33,199 nt of DNA, taken from assembly GCA_964512955.1 (NCBI GenBank), contig CAZEKX010000015.1:1-33199 (forward strand), given 5' to 3'. This stretch comes from HGM04593 sp964512955 (GTDB taxonomy: Bacteria > Bacteroidota > Bacteroidia > Bacteroidales > Bacteroidaceae). The translations under genes were made by a program, and so were the position numbers. Below are positions 23,455 through 30,985 of the stretch, one piece after another. A model generated the notes under the pieces. That model was not told the DNA's origin. It saw only the letters and a list, made by a program, of their open reading frames with translations, and ran no database searches. Every line of letters begins with the position of its first letter. The stretch's first letter is position 1.

Positions 23455-24165
23455 ATGGCTAAATTTAAACGTATTCTTTTGAAACTTAGTGGCGAGAGTC
23501 TTATGGGTGAACTCGGCTACGGAATAGATGTTAAGCGTCTTAATGAGTATGCGGTACAAATTAAAGAGGTCGCAGAGATGGGGGTGCAAATTGGTATTGT
23601 AATTGGTGGCGGAAATATCTTTCGTGGATTAACCGGAGCCGGTAAAGGATTTGACCGTGTTAAAGGCGACCAAATGGGTATGATGGCAACAGTTATAAAC
23701 AGTCTTGCACTCAGTTCGGCACTTGGTGCTATAGGTGTTTCCAACAAGGTGCTTACAGCAATACGCATGGAGCCTGTGGGCGAGTTCTACACCAAGTGGA
23801 AAGCAATAGAGGCAATGGAGGAGGGCAAGGTTGTTATTATGGCAGCCGGAACGGGCAGTCCCTATTTCACAACCGACACAGGCTCGTCGCTTCGCGGTAT
23901 TGAAATAGAAGCCAATGTTATGCTTAAGGGAACACGTGTCGATGGAATATATACTGCCGACCCGGAAAAAGACCCCACTGCAACAAAATTCAACGATATA
24001 ACGTACGACGAGGTAATAAGTCGTGGCTTAAAGGTAATGGATATTACTGCAACAGCAATGTGTCGCGAAAACAATCTTCCAATCTATGTCTTTAATATGG
24101 ATGTTGTTGGTAATCTAAAGCGGGTAATGGCAGGTGAAGATATTGGTACTTATGTACATTTATGA
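23455..24165 (+). CDS. pyrH: Uridylate (UMP) kinase
   Basis: PyrH phosphorylates UMP to UDP, an essential step of pyrimidine nucleotide synthesis. This 236-residue protein is of the amino-acid-kinase fold: FKRILLKLSGESLMG at the start, VIGGGNIFRG for phosphate binding, DQMGMMATVINSLAL, the TGSPYFTTDTGSSLRG region, and the nucleotide-binding VDGIYTADPEKDP. The ATG at 23455 gives the standard MAKFKRILLKLSGES start. It has its own promoter and is followed by a strong terminator, so it is transcribed alone. Confidence 0.97.
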   Translation: MAKFKRILLKLSGESLMGELGYGIDVKRLNEYAVQIKEVAEMGVQIGIVIGGGNIFRGLTGAGKGFDRVKGDQMGMMATVINSLALSSALGAIGVSNKVLTAIRMEPVGEFYTKWKAIEAMEEGKVVIMAAGTGSPYFTTDTGSSLRGIEIEANVMLKGTRVDGIYTADPEKDPTATKFNDITYDEVISRGLKVMDITATAMCRENNLPIYVFNMDVVGNLKRVMAGEDIGTYVHL

Positions 24166-24171
24166 TATTTA

Positions 24172-24200
24172 TTAAACCTAAGGACTTTCCTTAGGTTTAA
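24172..24200 (+). terminator. pyrH terminator
   Basis: TTAAACCTAAGGA (24172-24184) pairs perfectly with TCCTTAGGTTTAA (24188-24200) around a three-base loop, followed by TTTACTTTTA. It lies just after the pyrH stop and 22 bp before the MATE exporter gene. Confidence 0.85.
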
Positions 24201-24222
24201 TTTACTTTTATACATAGCGTTT

Positions 24223-25581
24223 ATGGCAGGAAGAGACAGTATAGATTTTGGAAAAGTAAAAGTCCGTAAACTTTTCAGGCAATTATTTTTGCCTACTTTG
24301 CTTGGTATGGCAAGTTGGTCGCTTATAACTGTTGCGGATGGTATATTTGTGGGCTGGGGTGTCGGTAGTTATGGAATTGCGGCTATAAATATCTGTTATC
24401 CCATATTCCTTGTGCTATCCGGGTTTGCACTGATGATTGGCATGGGCGCATCAGTTGTAGCCTCTATTCATATGTCGCAAAATAATATAAAGGCTGCAAG
24501 AATAAATGTAACTCAAGCAATGCTTTTTTCGGGATTAGTTATTATTGCAACGACAATATTGGTCCTTTCAATACCCGAGTCTGTTTCGTCCTTATTGGGT
24601 GCATCGCCATCGCTTCTTATGTATGTTTGTGATTATATGGTTTATCTGATGCCATCTACGCTCTTTATGGTATGGTCTATCATAGGGCTTTTCCTTATAC
24701 GTCTTGATGGTGCTCCTAAATATGCTATGTGGTGTAACGTAGTTCCTGCATTGATGAATGTGCTGCTCGATTGGCTATTTATTTTTCCATTGGGAATGGG
24801 CGTGAAAGGTGCAGCAATAGCATCATCGATAAGCACTGTCATAGGCGGAATTATGGCGGTGGTGTATATAATATTTTTTGCCAAAACGCTTACACTTTAT
24901 CGCCTTAAGATAAGTTTTAACAGTCTAACTTTATCTTTGCGTAACATATTATACCAATGCAAAATAGGGTTTTCTACAATGTTTGGAGAAGTTACAATGG
25001 CTATGCTGATGTTTATGGGTAACAGAACCTTTATGGAGTACCTTGGTGATGCCGGTGTGGGGGCATTTGGTGTAGCATGCTATTATCTCCCTTTTGTTTT
25101 TATGTTTGGTAATGCCATTGCAGAATCGGCACAGCCTATTGTCAGTTTTAATTATGGTTTGAGAAACAAAAAACGTGTAGTAGAGGCCTTGGTTATATCC
25201 TGTCGCACTGCAGTTGCCGGTTCGTTGTTTTCCATAGTGGCTTTCACTATCTTTCCGCAACATCTTGTCAATCTCTTTATCTCCTCATCGGAACCGGCTT
25301 CATCGATTGCAGTAAATGGTTTCCCTTACTTTGCCATAGGTTTTCTATTCTTTATTCTAAATCTTGTTGCAGTCGGTTTCTATCAGAGTATAGAGAAAGT
25401 AAAACCAGCACTCCTGTTCGCTATGTTGCGCGGAGTACTGGTTATGTTGCCATGCTTTTTGTTCCTGCCACAGGTGTTTGGGGTAAAGGGTATATGGCTG
25501 GCTATGCCATTTTCTGAAATTGCAACATTCGTTGTTGTGATTATATATACAGTAATCAACAAAAAGAGTCTTTTGGGGTAA
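24223..25581 (+). CDS. MATE family efflux transporter
   Basis: A 452-residue membrane protein with twelve predicted helices in two pseudo-repeats, typical of multidrug and toxic compound extrusion proteins that export drugs or metabolites by Na+ or H+ exchange. The N-terminal region FLPTLLGMASWSLITVADGIFVGWGVGSYGIAAINICYPIF is the classic first two helices, and ESAQPIVSFNYGLRNKKRV in the second half is the conserved loop. It belongs to the DinF/NorM-like bacterial branch. The substrate cannot be told from sequence. It lies behind the pyrH terminator, so it must use its own promoter or readthrough. Confidence 0.93.
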   Translation: MAGRDSIDFGKVKVRKLFRQLFLPTLLGMASWSLITVADGIFVGWGVGSYGIAAINICYPIFLVLSGFALMIGMGASVVASIHMSQNNIKAARINVTQAMLFSGLVIIATTILVLSIPESVSSLLGASPSLLMYVCDYMVYLMPSTLFMVWSIIGLFLIRLDGAPKYAMWCNVVPALMNVLLDWLFIFPLGMGVKGAAIASSISTVIGGIMAVVYIIFFAKTLTLYRLKISFNSLTLSLRNILYQCKIGFSTMFGEVTMAMLMFMGNRTFMEYLGDAGVGAFGVACYYLPFVFMFGNAIAESAQPIVSFNYGLRNKKRVVEALVISCRTAVAGSLFSIVAFTIFPQHLVNLFISSSEPASSIAVNGFPYFAIGFLFFILNLVAVGFYQSIEKVKPALLFAMLRGVLVMLPCFLFLPQVFGVKGIWLAMPFSEIATFVVVIIYTVINKKSLLG

Positions 25582-25607
25582 TTGTTGTAATAAGTTTACA
25601 ATAATTA
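25579..25607. terminator. Possible bidirectional terminator between MATE gene and beta-helix gene
   Basis: TAATTGTTGTAA (25579-25590) pairs with TTACAATAATTA (25596-25607) with one G-U pair and a five-base loop. It separates two converging genes. The stem is A/T-rich, so strength is uncertain. Confidence 0.45.
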
Positions 25608-25611
25608 ATTG

Positions 25612-27294
25612 CTACTCTTCGCCTTTGCTTAAAAACCAACCACCTTTTTGTGTAATATCTATATTTACAGATTCCACATCGTTAGTGCTTATGGCATGCA
25701 TTGTGCCATTGTTTAGTGTAATACTTGTTGCCGATATTGCTTTGTCGTATGCTCTCATTAGTAGAGAACCGTTGTTCTGTACTAAGTTAATACAAGTAAT
25801 TGCTCTCGATTTTTTACTATCTTTCTCGGTGTTATGGTTTGGCGCAATAGATAGCAGAGTTACTTCGCCACTCTCTATTGTTACATTACTATCTCCGTTT
25901 ATGGCTTTGGCACCTTCACCTGTGCATTTCAGTGCAACAGATGCTTCTTTTATCAATATGTCTCCGGTACATTTTATGCCCCCGGCATACGTAGTATCTA
26001 CATCGGCAATTATGTGTGCTGTTCCATGTGCCAAGCCGGTTGTTTTACCTCCCGAAATAGTGATAGTTTTATCGCAATTCAAAACCTTTGAACCGTTACC
26101 TTCAACTTCGGCATGAATTACTCCGCCCTCTTGAATGAAACTGCCGGTAGCCTTTATTGCAGAACTCTTCTCTCCTGTTGTCTTAATATTTACATAACCA
26201 CCTTTTATGGTTACATTTGGTGTGATGAGCGGGTCGGGGTTTGCATCTTCGTACGATGCTTTTATTCCTTCGCCGGTACTCGATATGCTTAAACTTCCAG
26301 CCTCAATCAGAACCTCGCCCTTTCCACAGTCTATTCCATCACCGGTTGCTGTAATTTGTATTTTGGGGGCACTGTTTTCCATTCGTCCTATACGGAATAT
26401 ATCGTTGGTATGAAAACCATCCTTTGCCGCTTCTGTGATATTTATGTTACCACTGCGTATGCGAATATAGTCATCGCTACAGATGGCATGTCCTCCCATG
26501 CTCTTCACGTTCAATGTTCCTGTTCCGCTGAATATCAACTGTCCTTCGCTGAAAATCGTACCCTTTTGGTCCTCTTCGACCCCAGCAACAACAGTGGGTG
26601 CTGAATATGTTGTACCGTCGCACAAACTGTTGGTGGTGTTATTGCCAATACTGAAATATACGGTTTTTCCACTTTGAATGTTTATGGCAGGTCCTGTAGG
26701 GTTTGTAAGGTCCAAACCTGCTAACATCAGTTGGAACTTCTTTAAACTGTATATCTTTAGCGAACCGTTGCTGCAATTACCTTTTACAAGGTAGCGCAAT
26801 TTGCTTGCACTTGCATCTATTGTCAGATGCGAACCGTCCTTTGTAAAGGTAACCCCATTAACAATACTGGGGGTGTACGTTACTCCGGTTTCACTAAATG
26901 TTATGGTTACGTATGTTGCCGGGGAGTAGTTTTCCAAAAAGTCTCCCGATTCATCAACCAATTCGTCTGTGATGATGGTTTCTACTTTCTCGTCGTATAC
27001 ACTGGCTTCGTCTTTGTTGAACTTAACATCGAAATCTGTGGAGTATGTCAGTTGAGTGCCGTTTGTGGGGCTTTTTGTTACTATACATACAACCTCGTCT
27101 GTAGCAAAACTGTGAGTCATGTTTCCTATGTTGTGGAATCGTACAAGACGTTGTTCTGCATCGAACGTTATCTCTTTGTTTTCATTTGCAGGTATCTCAA
27201 ATATTGTCTCGTTCTTGTTGCACACATGGTACGATTGTGCTTTGGCATTGCAAACCGCAACAAATAGTCCTAATATCAAAAATGTTCTTTTCAT
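25612..27294 (-). CDS. Secreted beta-helix protein, Cthe_2159-like carbohydrate-binding family
   Basis: The 560-residue protein has a signal peptide (MKRTFLILGLFVAVCNAKAQ). From about residue 170 on it is a right-handed beta-helix with repeated short turns such as ISSTGEGIKA, ITATGDGIDC, IKTTGEKSSAIKA and LKCTGEGAKAING. This is the pattern of the Cthe_2159/DUF4353 family, annotated as carbohydrate-binding; the founding member binds acidic polysaccharide and calcium. The N-terminal 70 residues (KEITFDAEQRLVRFHNIGN) resemble a segment of the neighbouring small secreted protein. The start ATG overlaps the previous gene's TGA (ATGA), so translation is coupled. It is the last gene of the five-gene operon with the VTC and DUF4956 proteins. 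It may act at the cell surface; function unproven. Confidence 0.83.
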   Translation of the reverse strand: MKRTFLILGLFVAVCNAKAQSYHVCNKNETIFEIPANENKEITFDAEQRLVRFHNIGNMTHSFATDEVVCIVTKSPTNGTQLTYSTDFDVKFNKDEASVYDEKVETIITDELVDESGDFLENYSPATYVTITFSETGVTYTPSIVNGVTFTKDGSHLTIDASASKLRYLVKGNCSNGSLKIYSLKKFQLMLAGLDLTNPTGPAINIQSGKTVYFSIGNNTTNSLCDGTTYSAPTVVAGVEEDQKGTIFSEGQLIFSGTGTLNVKSMGGHAICSDDYIRIRSGNINITEAAKDGFHTNDIFRIGRMENSAPKIQITATGDGIDCGKGEVLIEAGSLSISSTGEGIKASYEDANPDPLITPNVTIKGGYVNIKTTGEKSSAIKATGSFIQEGGVIHAEVEGNGSKVLNCDKTITISGGKTTGLAHGTAHIIADVDTTYAGGIKCTGDILIKEASVALKCTGEGAKAINGDSNVTIESGEVTLLSIAPNHNTEKDSKKSRAITCINLVQNNGSLLMRAYDKAISATSITLNNGTMHAISTNDVESVNIDITQKGGWFLSKGEE

Positions 27295-27761
27295 CTCTTT
27301 ATAAATTTTGCGGTTCTACCATCTGCACGTAATAAGTATATACCTTTTGGTAATATTGCTATGCTTATACTTGCACCATCTGCTGTTTGACGTTTTGTGA
27401 GTATTTTACTGCCGTTTACATTGTATATGGCAATTGTCTCTCCTGCATAGCAGTTTATGGCAATCTCGTCCGACGAGATATATTGCAACAACTCTTTGCT
27501 GTCGAGTATCACCGAAGAGATTCCTGTGTTGTTGGCATAAGTGGCAATACGTAAAATGTCGGACATGTCGTTTTTAATTACGTTGCCGTTATTCTGCTCA
27601 ATATTAACCATGTTGCCGTCAAATGTGATGCGGTTCAATTGGTCGAAAGCGATAGTATGCGAACTATTGTCGCTTTTTTCTACTACAATGCTGGCGCTCT
27701 CTTGTGAGAATGCCGACATTGAAAACATTATCGTTGTGATAAAAATGTATAACTTTTTCAT
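27291..27761 (-). CDS. Small secreted protein with type IX-like C-terminal tail
   Basis: A 156-residue protein with a signal peptide (MKKLYIFITTIMFSMSAFSQ), a short N-terminal segment (HTIAFDQLNRITFDGNMVNI) similar to the start of the mature beta-helix protein encoded next, and a C-terminal 70-residue domain (AIYNVNGSKILTKRQ...LPKGIYLLRADGRTAKFIKR) like type IX secretion sorting domains. Nothing catalytic is seen; it is almost only the two end modules, as if the central region of a larger protein were missing. It starts 11 bp after the DUF2490 gene and overlaps the beta-helix gene by 4 bp. Confidence 0.72.
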   Translation of the reverse strand: MKKLYIFITTIMFSMSAFSQESASIVVEKSDNSSHTIAFDQLNRITFDGNMVNIEQNNGNVIKNDMSDILRIATYANNTGISSVILDSKELLQYISSDEIAINCYAGETIAIYNVNGSKILTKRQTADGASISIAILPKGIYLLRADGRTAKFIKR

Positions 27762-27772
27762 AAAGGTCGTTT

Positions 27773-28642
27773 TTAAAGGTCAAATGAGTATCCTACACAA
27801 ACAGCATGCCCTGCAGGACTACTGCTTGCGTGGTTGTCCTGGAACATGTAGTAGAGCGAAAACTCATTATCTTTGTCTATTTTGTAGTCGGCACCAATAC
27901 GATAGCGCAGTTTGTCGTGTCCCTTCCATTCGTCGGTACGTGTAAAAAGTTCAACGGAGGCAAAAGGTGTTATTTTGCATTTCTTTATATCCCATTTTGC
28001 AGTGAGACGTGAACGCAATGTGGTACTTCTTTTGGCATCCTTGAGTTCCGAGCCTCCATTGGGGCTGCCTTCCACCGGTGCAAAGATTGGTGCCGCATTT
28101 GGATCGTTAAGGTCTGCTATATTTTCAAATCTGTATTTGTCCTCATAAATAAGTTCGCTATGAGTATATTGGTGTTGCAAACGTTCGCGGAGCGAAAACT
28201 TGATACGACCAATTTTCCACGATGCTGTAAGCGACACTACAAAACGGTCGCGCTGCTCCCAATAGGCGTGGTCGATATTGTAATCGTATATAGGGTTGCC
28301 ATGTTCATCGTCGCCCCAATATGTTTTTAAACTCTTTTCTTGTTGATTGTACGACGCAATGTATATATAACCTATATCTGCTTTCAACCACGATAGCAGA
28401 TCGTAATTCATACTTAAACCAATGGAACGGCGGTCAGTCTCCGAAACGCCTTCGATTGTTCTTAACTCTCCCTCTAATTCGAATTTCAGTTTATCGGTTA
28501 GTTTTTTACTTATATTTAAACTTGTCCATACACCGAAATCATCGCTGTTCTCTCCTGCATTTACCGAACTGAGTGGCAATAAAATGAATAAGGCTGTTGC
28601 AATATATGCAATCAATCCTCTACTGTTTAATCTTGAATTCAT
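27773..28642 (-). CDS. DUF2490 family outer-membrane beta-barrel protein
   Basis: A 289-residue protein with a signal peptide ending near SSVNA (about residue 29). The mature part is made of alternating amphipathic strands (FGVWTSLNISKKLTDKLKFELEGELR, RRSIGLSMNYDLLSWLKADIGYIYI, RTTLRSRLTAKWDIKKCKITPFASVELF-like) and ends in the aromatic-type GYSFDL, typical of outer-membrane barrels. This is the DUF2490 family, abundant in Bacteroidetes, function unknown. Its start overlaps the end of the DUF4956 gene by 23 bp, so the two are translationally coupled, unusual for an outer-membrane and an inner-membrane protein unless they work together. Confidence 0.82.
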   Translation of the reverse strand: MNSRLNSRGLIAYIATALFILLPLSSVNAGENSDDFGVWTSLNISKKLTDKLKFELEGELRTIEGVSETDRRSIGLSMNYDLLSWLKADIGYIYIASYNQQEKSLKTYWGDDEHGNPIYDYNIDHAYWEQRDRFVVSLTASWKIGRIKFSLRERLQHQYTHSELIYEDKYRFENIADLNDPNAAPIFAPVEGSPNGGSELKDAKRSTTLRSRLTAKWDIKKCKITPFASVELFTRTDEWKGHDKLRYRIGADYKIDKDNEFSLYYMFQDNHASSSPAGHAVCVGYSFDL

Positions 28643-29384
28643 CGCTTGGTGCTTTAATTAATGTGTCTACTGTGTTTGTTGAATTATCAGCAGAACGATA
28701 ATACATCTTTATTATCACTGCATCTTTTAGAAAATCGATACCTCCTACTTCAACCTTTACAATGTCGAGTCCGGTACGTTTTTTTAAATCTTCAATAAGT
28801 TCCGGCTCCTTGTCGGGAGTAATAAGGTTAATGTTGTCATATTTTATTACCTTGTACGATAAATGTCTTATAAACAGGTTGCTTTCGCATAACCATATAG
28901 AGAAAATGAACAGCAGGTTGGCTACAACCATCTCGGAATAACTCAACTCCTCTATTACCAGTCCGTTTATTGCGCTCATGGCAATAATAATGAACAGGTA
29001 GGTCATCTCTCTTATGGCAACCTGCTCCGTACGGTAACGTATAATACTGAATATCGCAAACAGACCAAGTGCAAAACCGGTCTTTAACTTCACTCCACCT
29101 AAAAGATATATAAGCAAAAAGATACTTATTGATATAAGTATGAATGTAAAGAAATATTCACCGCGTTTGCATTTGGGATAGTAGAAGCAACGTGCTACTA
29201 TTCCAACAAAAAACAGGTTGATAAGGAATCCTATGAGCAGATTCCATATTCCCGGTAGGTTTATAATCTCTCCGGCAAGTTCTATCTTGCTTTCGGGGTT
29301 TGTTACGAGAAACTCATCACCCATTGCTGCCATAGTGCTGGCAAGTTGAGTTCCCCCGGCCAGTAGTGTTGTTAAGAATTCCAT
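28620..29384 (-). CDS. DUF4956 domain membrane protein
   Basis: A 254-residue inner-membrane protein with about five transmembrane helices (about 46-70, 76-95, 104-119, 125-146, 149-166), then a soluble C-terminal domain of about 85 residues. The sequence LGLFAIFSIIRYRTEQVAIREMTYLF between the third and fourth helices is the DUF4956 hallmark. In many bacteria this family is encoded next to VTC-type polymerase proteins, as here (5-bp gap after the VTC gene), suggesting it forms the membrane part of a complex with the VTC protein. The biochemical role is not established. Confidence 0.87.
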   Translation of the reverse strand: MEFLTTLLAGGTQLASTMAAMGDEFLVTNPESKIELAGEIINLPGIWNLLIGFLINLFFVGIVARCFYYPKCKRGEYFFTFILISISIFLLIYLLGGVKLKTGFALGLFAIFSIIRYRTEQVAIREMTYLFIIIAMSAINGLVIEELSYSEMVVANLLFIFSIWLCESNLFIRHLSYKVIKYDNINLITPDKEPELIEDLKKRTGLDIVKVEVGGIDFLKDAVIIKMYYRSADNSTNTVDTLIKAPSDEFKIKQ

Positions 29385-29389
29385 GTTTT

Positions 29390-30160
29390 TTATGTTGTTT
29401 GTTTTTCAAGTTTTTCAATAAATCTAATTCTCTCTTTAAAGTTGTTCCTTTTTAGTCCTTTATTGGTAAGTGCACTGCCTATACAATATTTACTGAATCC
29501 CGAACGACGTATTCTAAGGTTACGTATTATGTTCAATGCAGGTGAAGGAACATTTCCATCGCGCTTTAACTCAATAATGGCAACGCCTTTTAAATCTTCT
29601 CTGTCATCTGTTATTATGTGATGGAACCGTAGATCGAAATCTATTGTCAGACGTTCTGTCTTTTCGTAATTAACCAAGGTTATTCTGCTGAATCTGTTCT
29701 CGCAAACCGGCTTTATATCTTGTAATTCATACCACGCATGTTTTGCGAGAAAGGGTATGACGATTTCTTGCTCATCGTGCAGAGTGTCCACTCCTTGTAC
29801 CGTTATACGCTTTTTCTTTGTACGCCCATGATTATTCTTGTTCTTTACCTCAAGGAAGATGTCTTTGCTGTCGAGATATGTTCTTACACGAATCTTTTCA
29901 CGACGAGTCTTTCCATTGTGGTGCATGGTGTACATAATATAATCGGCTGTATCCAGATACACTGTATGATATGATGCTATACGCTTATTGTTATTCTGCT
30001 GAATATAATATTTACCTTGTACCGCAAGCAGAAACTCGTTTAACTGTTTCAATGTTGCTACAAACTTTGTATCTGTTCTGTTCATGAGTTTAATACCCGA
30101 CATCTCACTGAGTGAAATCGGTGGCAACATCTCTGTCTTTTCAATAATGCCTTTTCTCAT
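29390..30160 (-). CDS. VTC domain protein (polyphosphate polymerase-like)
   Basis: The 256-residue protein is a triphosphate-tunnel fold domain of the VTC family; the yeast VTC4 domain builds polyphosphate from ATP. Tunnel residues appear intact: R28 and K32 in NRTDTKF, the YLDT strand (68-71), basic R91 and R93 in KIRVRTY, the EVK at 104-106, IDFDLRF at 173-179, the closing ELK at 197-199 and the conserved SKY at 223-225. It has no membrane segment, and would pair with the DUF4956 membrane protein encoded 5 bp downstream. It is the first gene of the five-gene operon, with a -7 element (TATCTTTG) about 40 bp upstream. Polyphosphate synthesis is inferred from the fold, not proven for this bacterial branch. 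Confidence 0.85.
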   Translation of the reverse strand: MRKGIIEKTEMLPPISLSEMSGIKLMNRTDTKFVATLKQLNEFLLAVQGKYYIQQNNNKRIASYHTVYLDTADYIMYTMHHNGKTRREKIRVRTYLDSKDIFLEVKNKNNHGRTKKKRITVQGVDTLHDEQEIVIPFLAKHAWYELQDIKPVCENRFSRITLVNYEKTERLTIDFDLRFHHIITDDREDLKGVAIIELKRDGNVPSPALNIIRNLRIRRSGFSKYCIGSALTNKGLKRNNFKERIRFIEKLEKQTT

Positions 30161-30200
30161 GATTTTTAGTAAATATATGCGTAAAGTAATCTTAATTTTG

Positions 30201-30208
30201 CAAAGATA
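30201..30208 (-). promoter_or_regulatory. Putative promoter -7 element of the VTC-DUF4956 operon
   Basis: On the minus strand TATCTTTG (30208-30201), followed by CAAAATT, matches TAnnTTTG. It leaves a leader of about 35 nt before the VTC start at 30160. No clear -33 element is seen. The adjoining plus-strand TAATTTTG (30193-30200) makes the site partly symmetric. Confidence 0.4.
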
Positions 30209-30317
30209 GAAAAAAATATGTATTTGTAATGTTATTTTATAATAATTTTGTGTACTAAATCATCAGTAAGTCGAATTTGTTGTTTTTTTGTAAATATTTT
30301 TTTGATAAATTTATTTT

Positions 30318-30857
30318 ATGGACTACCAATACATTATAGACAAATATTACCCTTGTGATAATGAACAGCGATACATTTATATGACGCATGCTCGTAAAGT
30401 TGCCGATATGGCCTTGGATATTTCGCAACGAAATCAGCAACTGCATGCCGACAATACTTTTATTGAAGAGGCTGCCATGTTGCACGATTTGGGTATGTTC
30501 CTTGTCGACGCTCCCCGTATACATTGTTATGGTACTGCCGAATATATCTGTCATGGTTTTCTTGGTGCCGAACTGTTGCGCAAAGAGGGGTTTGAACGTC
30601 ATGCTCTTGTGTGTGAACGCCATACAGGTACCGGAATATCTAAAGAACTTATAATTGAAAAAGGGTGGGATTTGCCACATCGTGATATGTTGCCGGTAAG
30701 CATTGAGGAGCAGATAATTTGTTTTGCCGATAAATTTTATTCAAAAACAAAATTTCTTGATAAACCAAGAACCTATCAACAGGTGTTGGAAAGTATGGCA
30801 AAAATCTCGGATGAGGCTGTTGAGAAGATAGGCAAATGGGCAACTGTTTTTCTCTGA
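30318..30857 (+). CDS. HD domain phosphohydrolase-like protein
   Basis: A 179-residue single-domain protein of the HD superfamily, metal-dependent phosphohydrolases acting on nucleotides or phosphate esters. The metal ligands are visible: H24 in YMTHARKVADMAL, H56 and D57 in MLHDLGMF, and D138 in CFADKFYSKT. It has no receiver, PAS or GAF domain, so its substrate is unknown; similar proteins are simply annotated HD domain-containing. It is divergent from the VTC operon, across an intergenic region of 157 bp, and precedes lptD. Confidence 0.87.
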   Translation: MDYQYIIDKYYPCDNEQRYIYMTHARKVADMALDISQRNQQLHADNTFIEEAAMLHDLGMFLVDAPRIHCYGTAEYICHGFLGAELLRKEGFERHALVCERHTGTGISKELIIEKGWDLPHRDMLPVSIEEQIICFADKFYSKTKFLDKPRTYQQVLESMAKISDEAVEKIGKWATVFL

Positions 30858-30874
30858 TACAGGTGTCTTGTATC
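30856..30874 (+). terminator. Possible terminator after the HD protein
   Basis: GATACAGG (30856-30863) pairs with CTTGTATC (30867-30874) with one G-U pair and a three-base loop, overlapping the stop codon. The T-run begins only about 13 bases later, so this is tentative. Confidence 0.3.
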
Positions 30875-30922
30875 TTGTAAAGGAGGCTTTTTTTGCTTAT
30901 TTGCGGTTTTTTTAAATATAAA

Positions 30923-30954
30923 TTGGTGTAACTCCTTTTTATTTCGTATTTTTG
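30923..30954 (+). promoter_or_regulatory. lptD promoter
   Basis: TTG at 30923-30925, a 21-bp spacer and TATTTTTG at 30947-30954 match the Bacteroidetes consensus. Transcription would begin near 30962, upstream of the TTG start proposed for lptD at 30986. Confidence 0.55.
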
Positions 30955-30985
30955 TGCTCTACTTGGATAAACTTTGTTGATTGAG

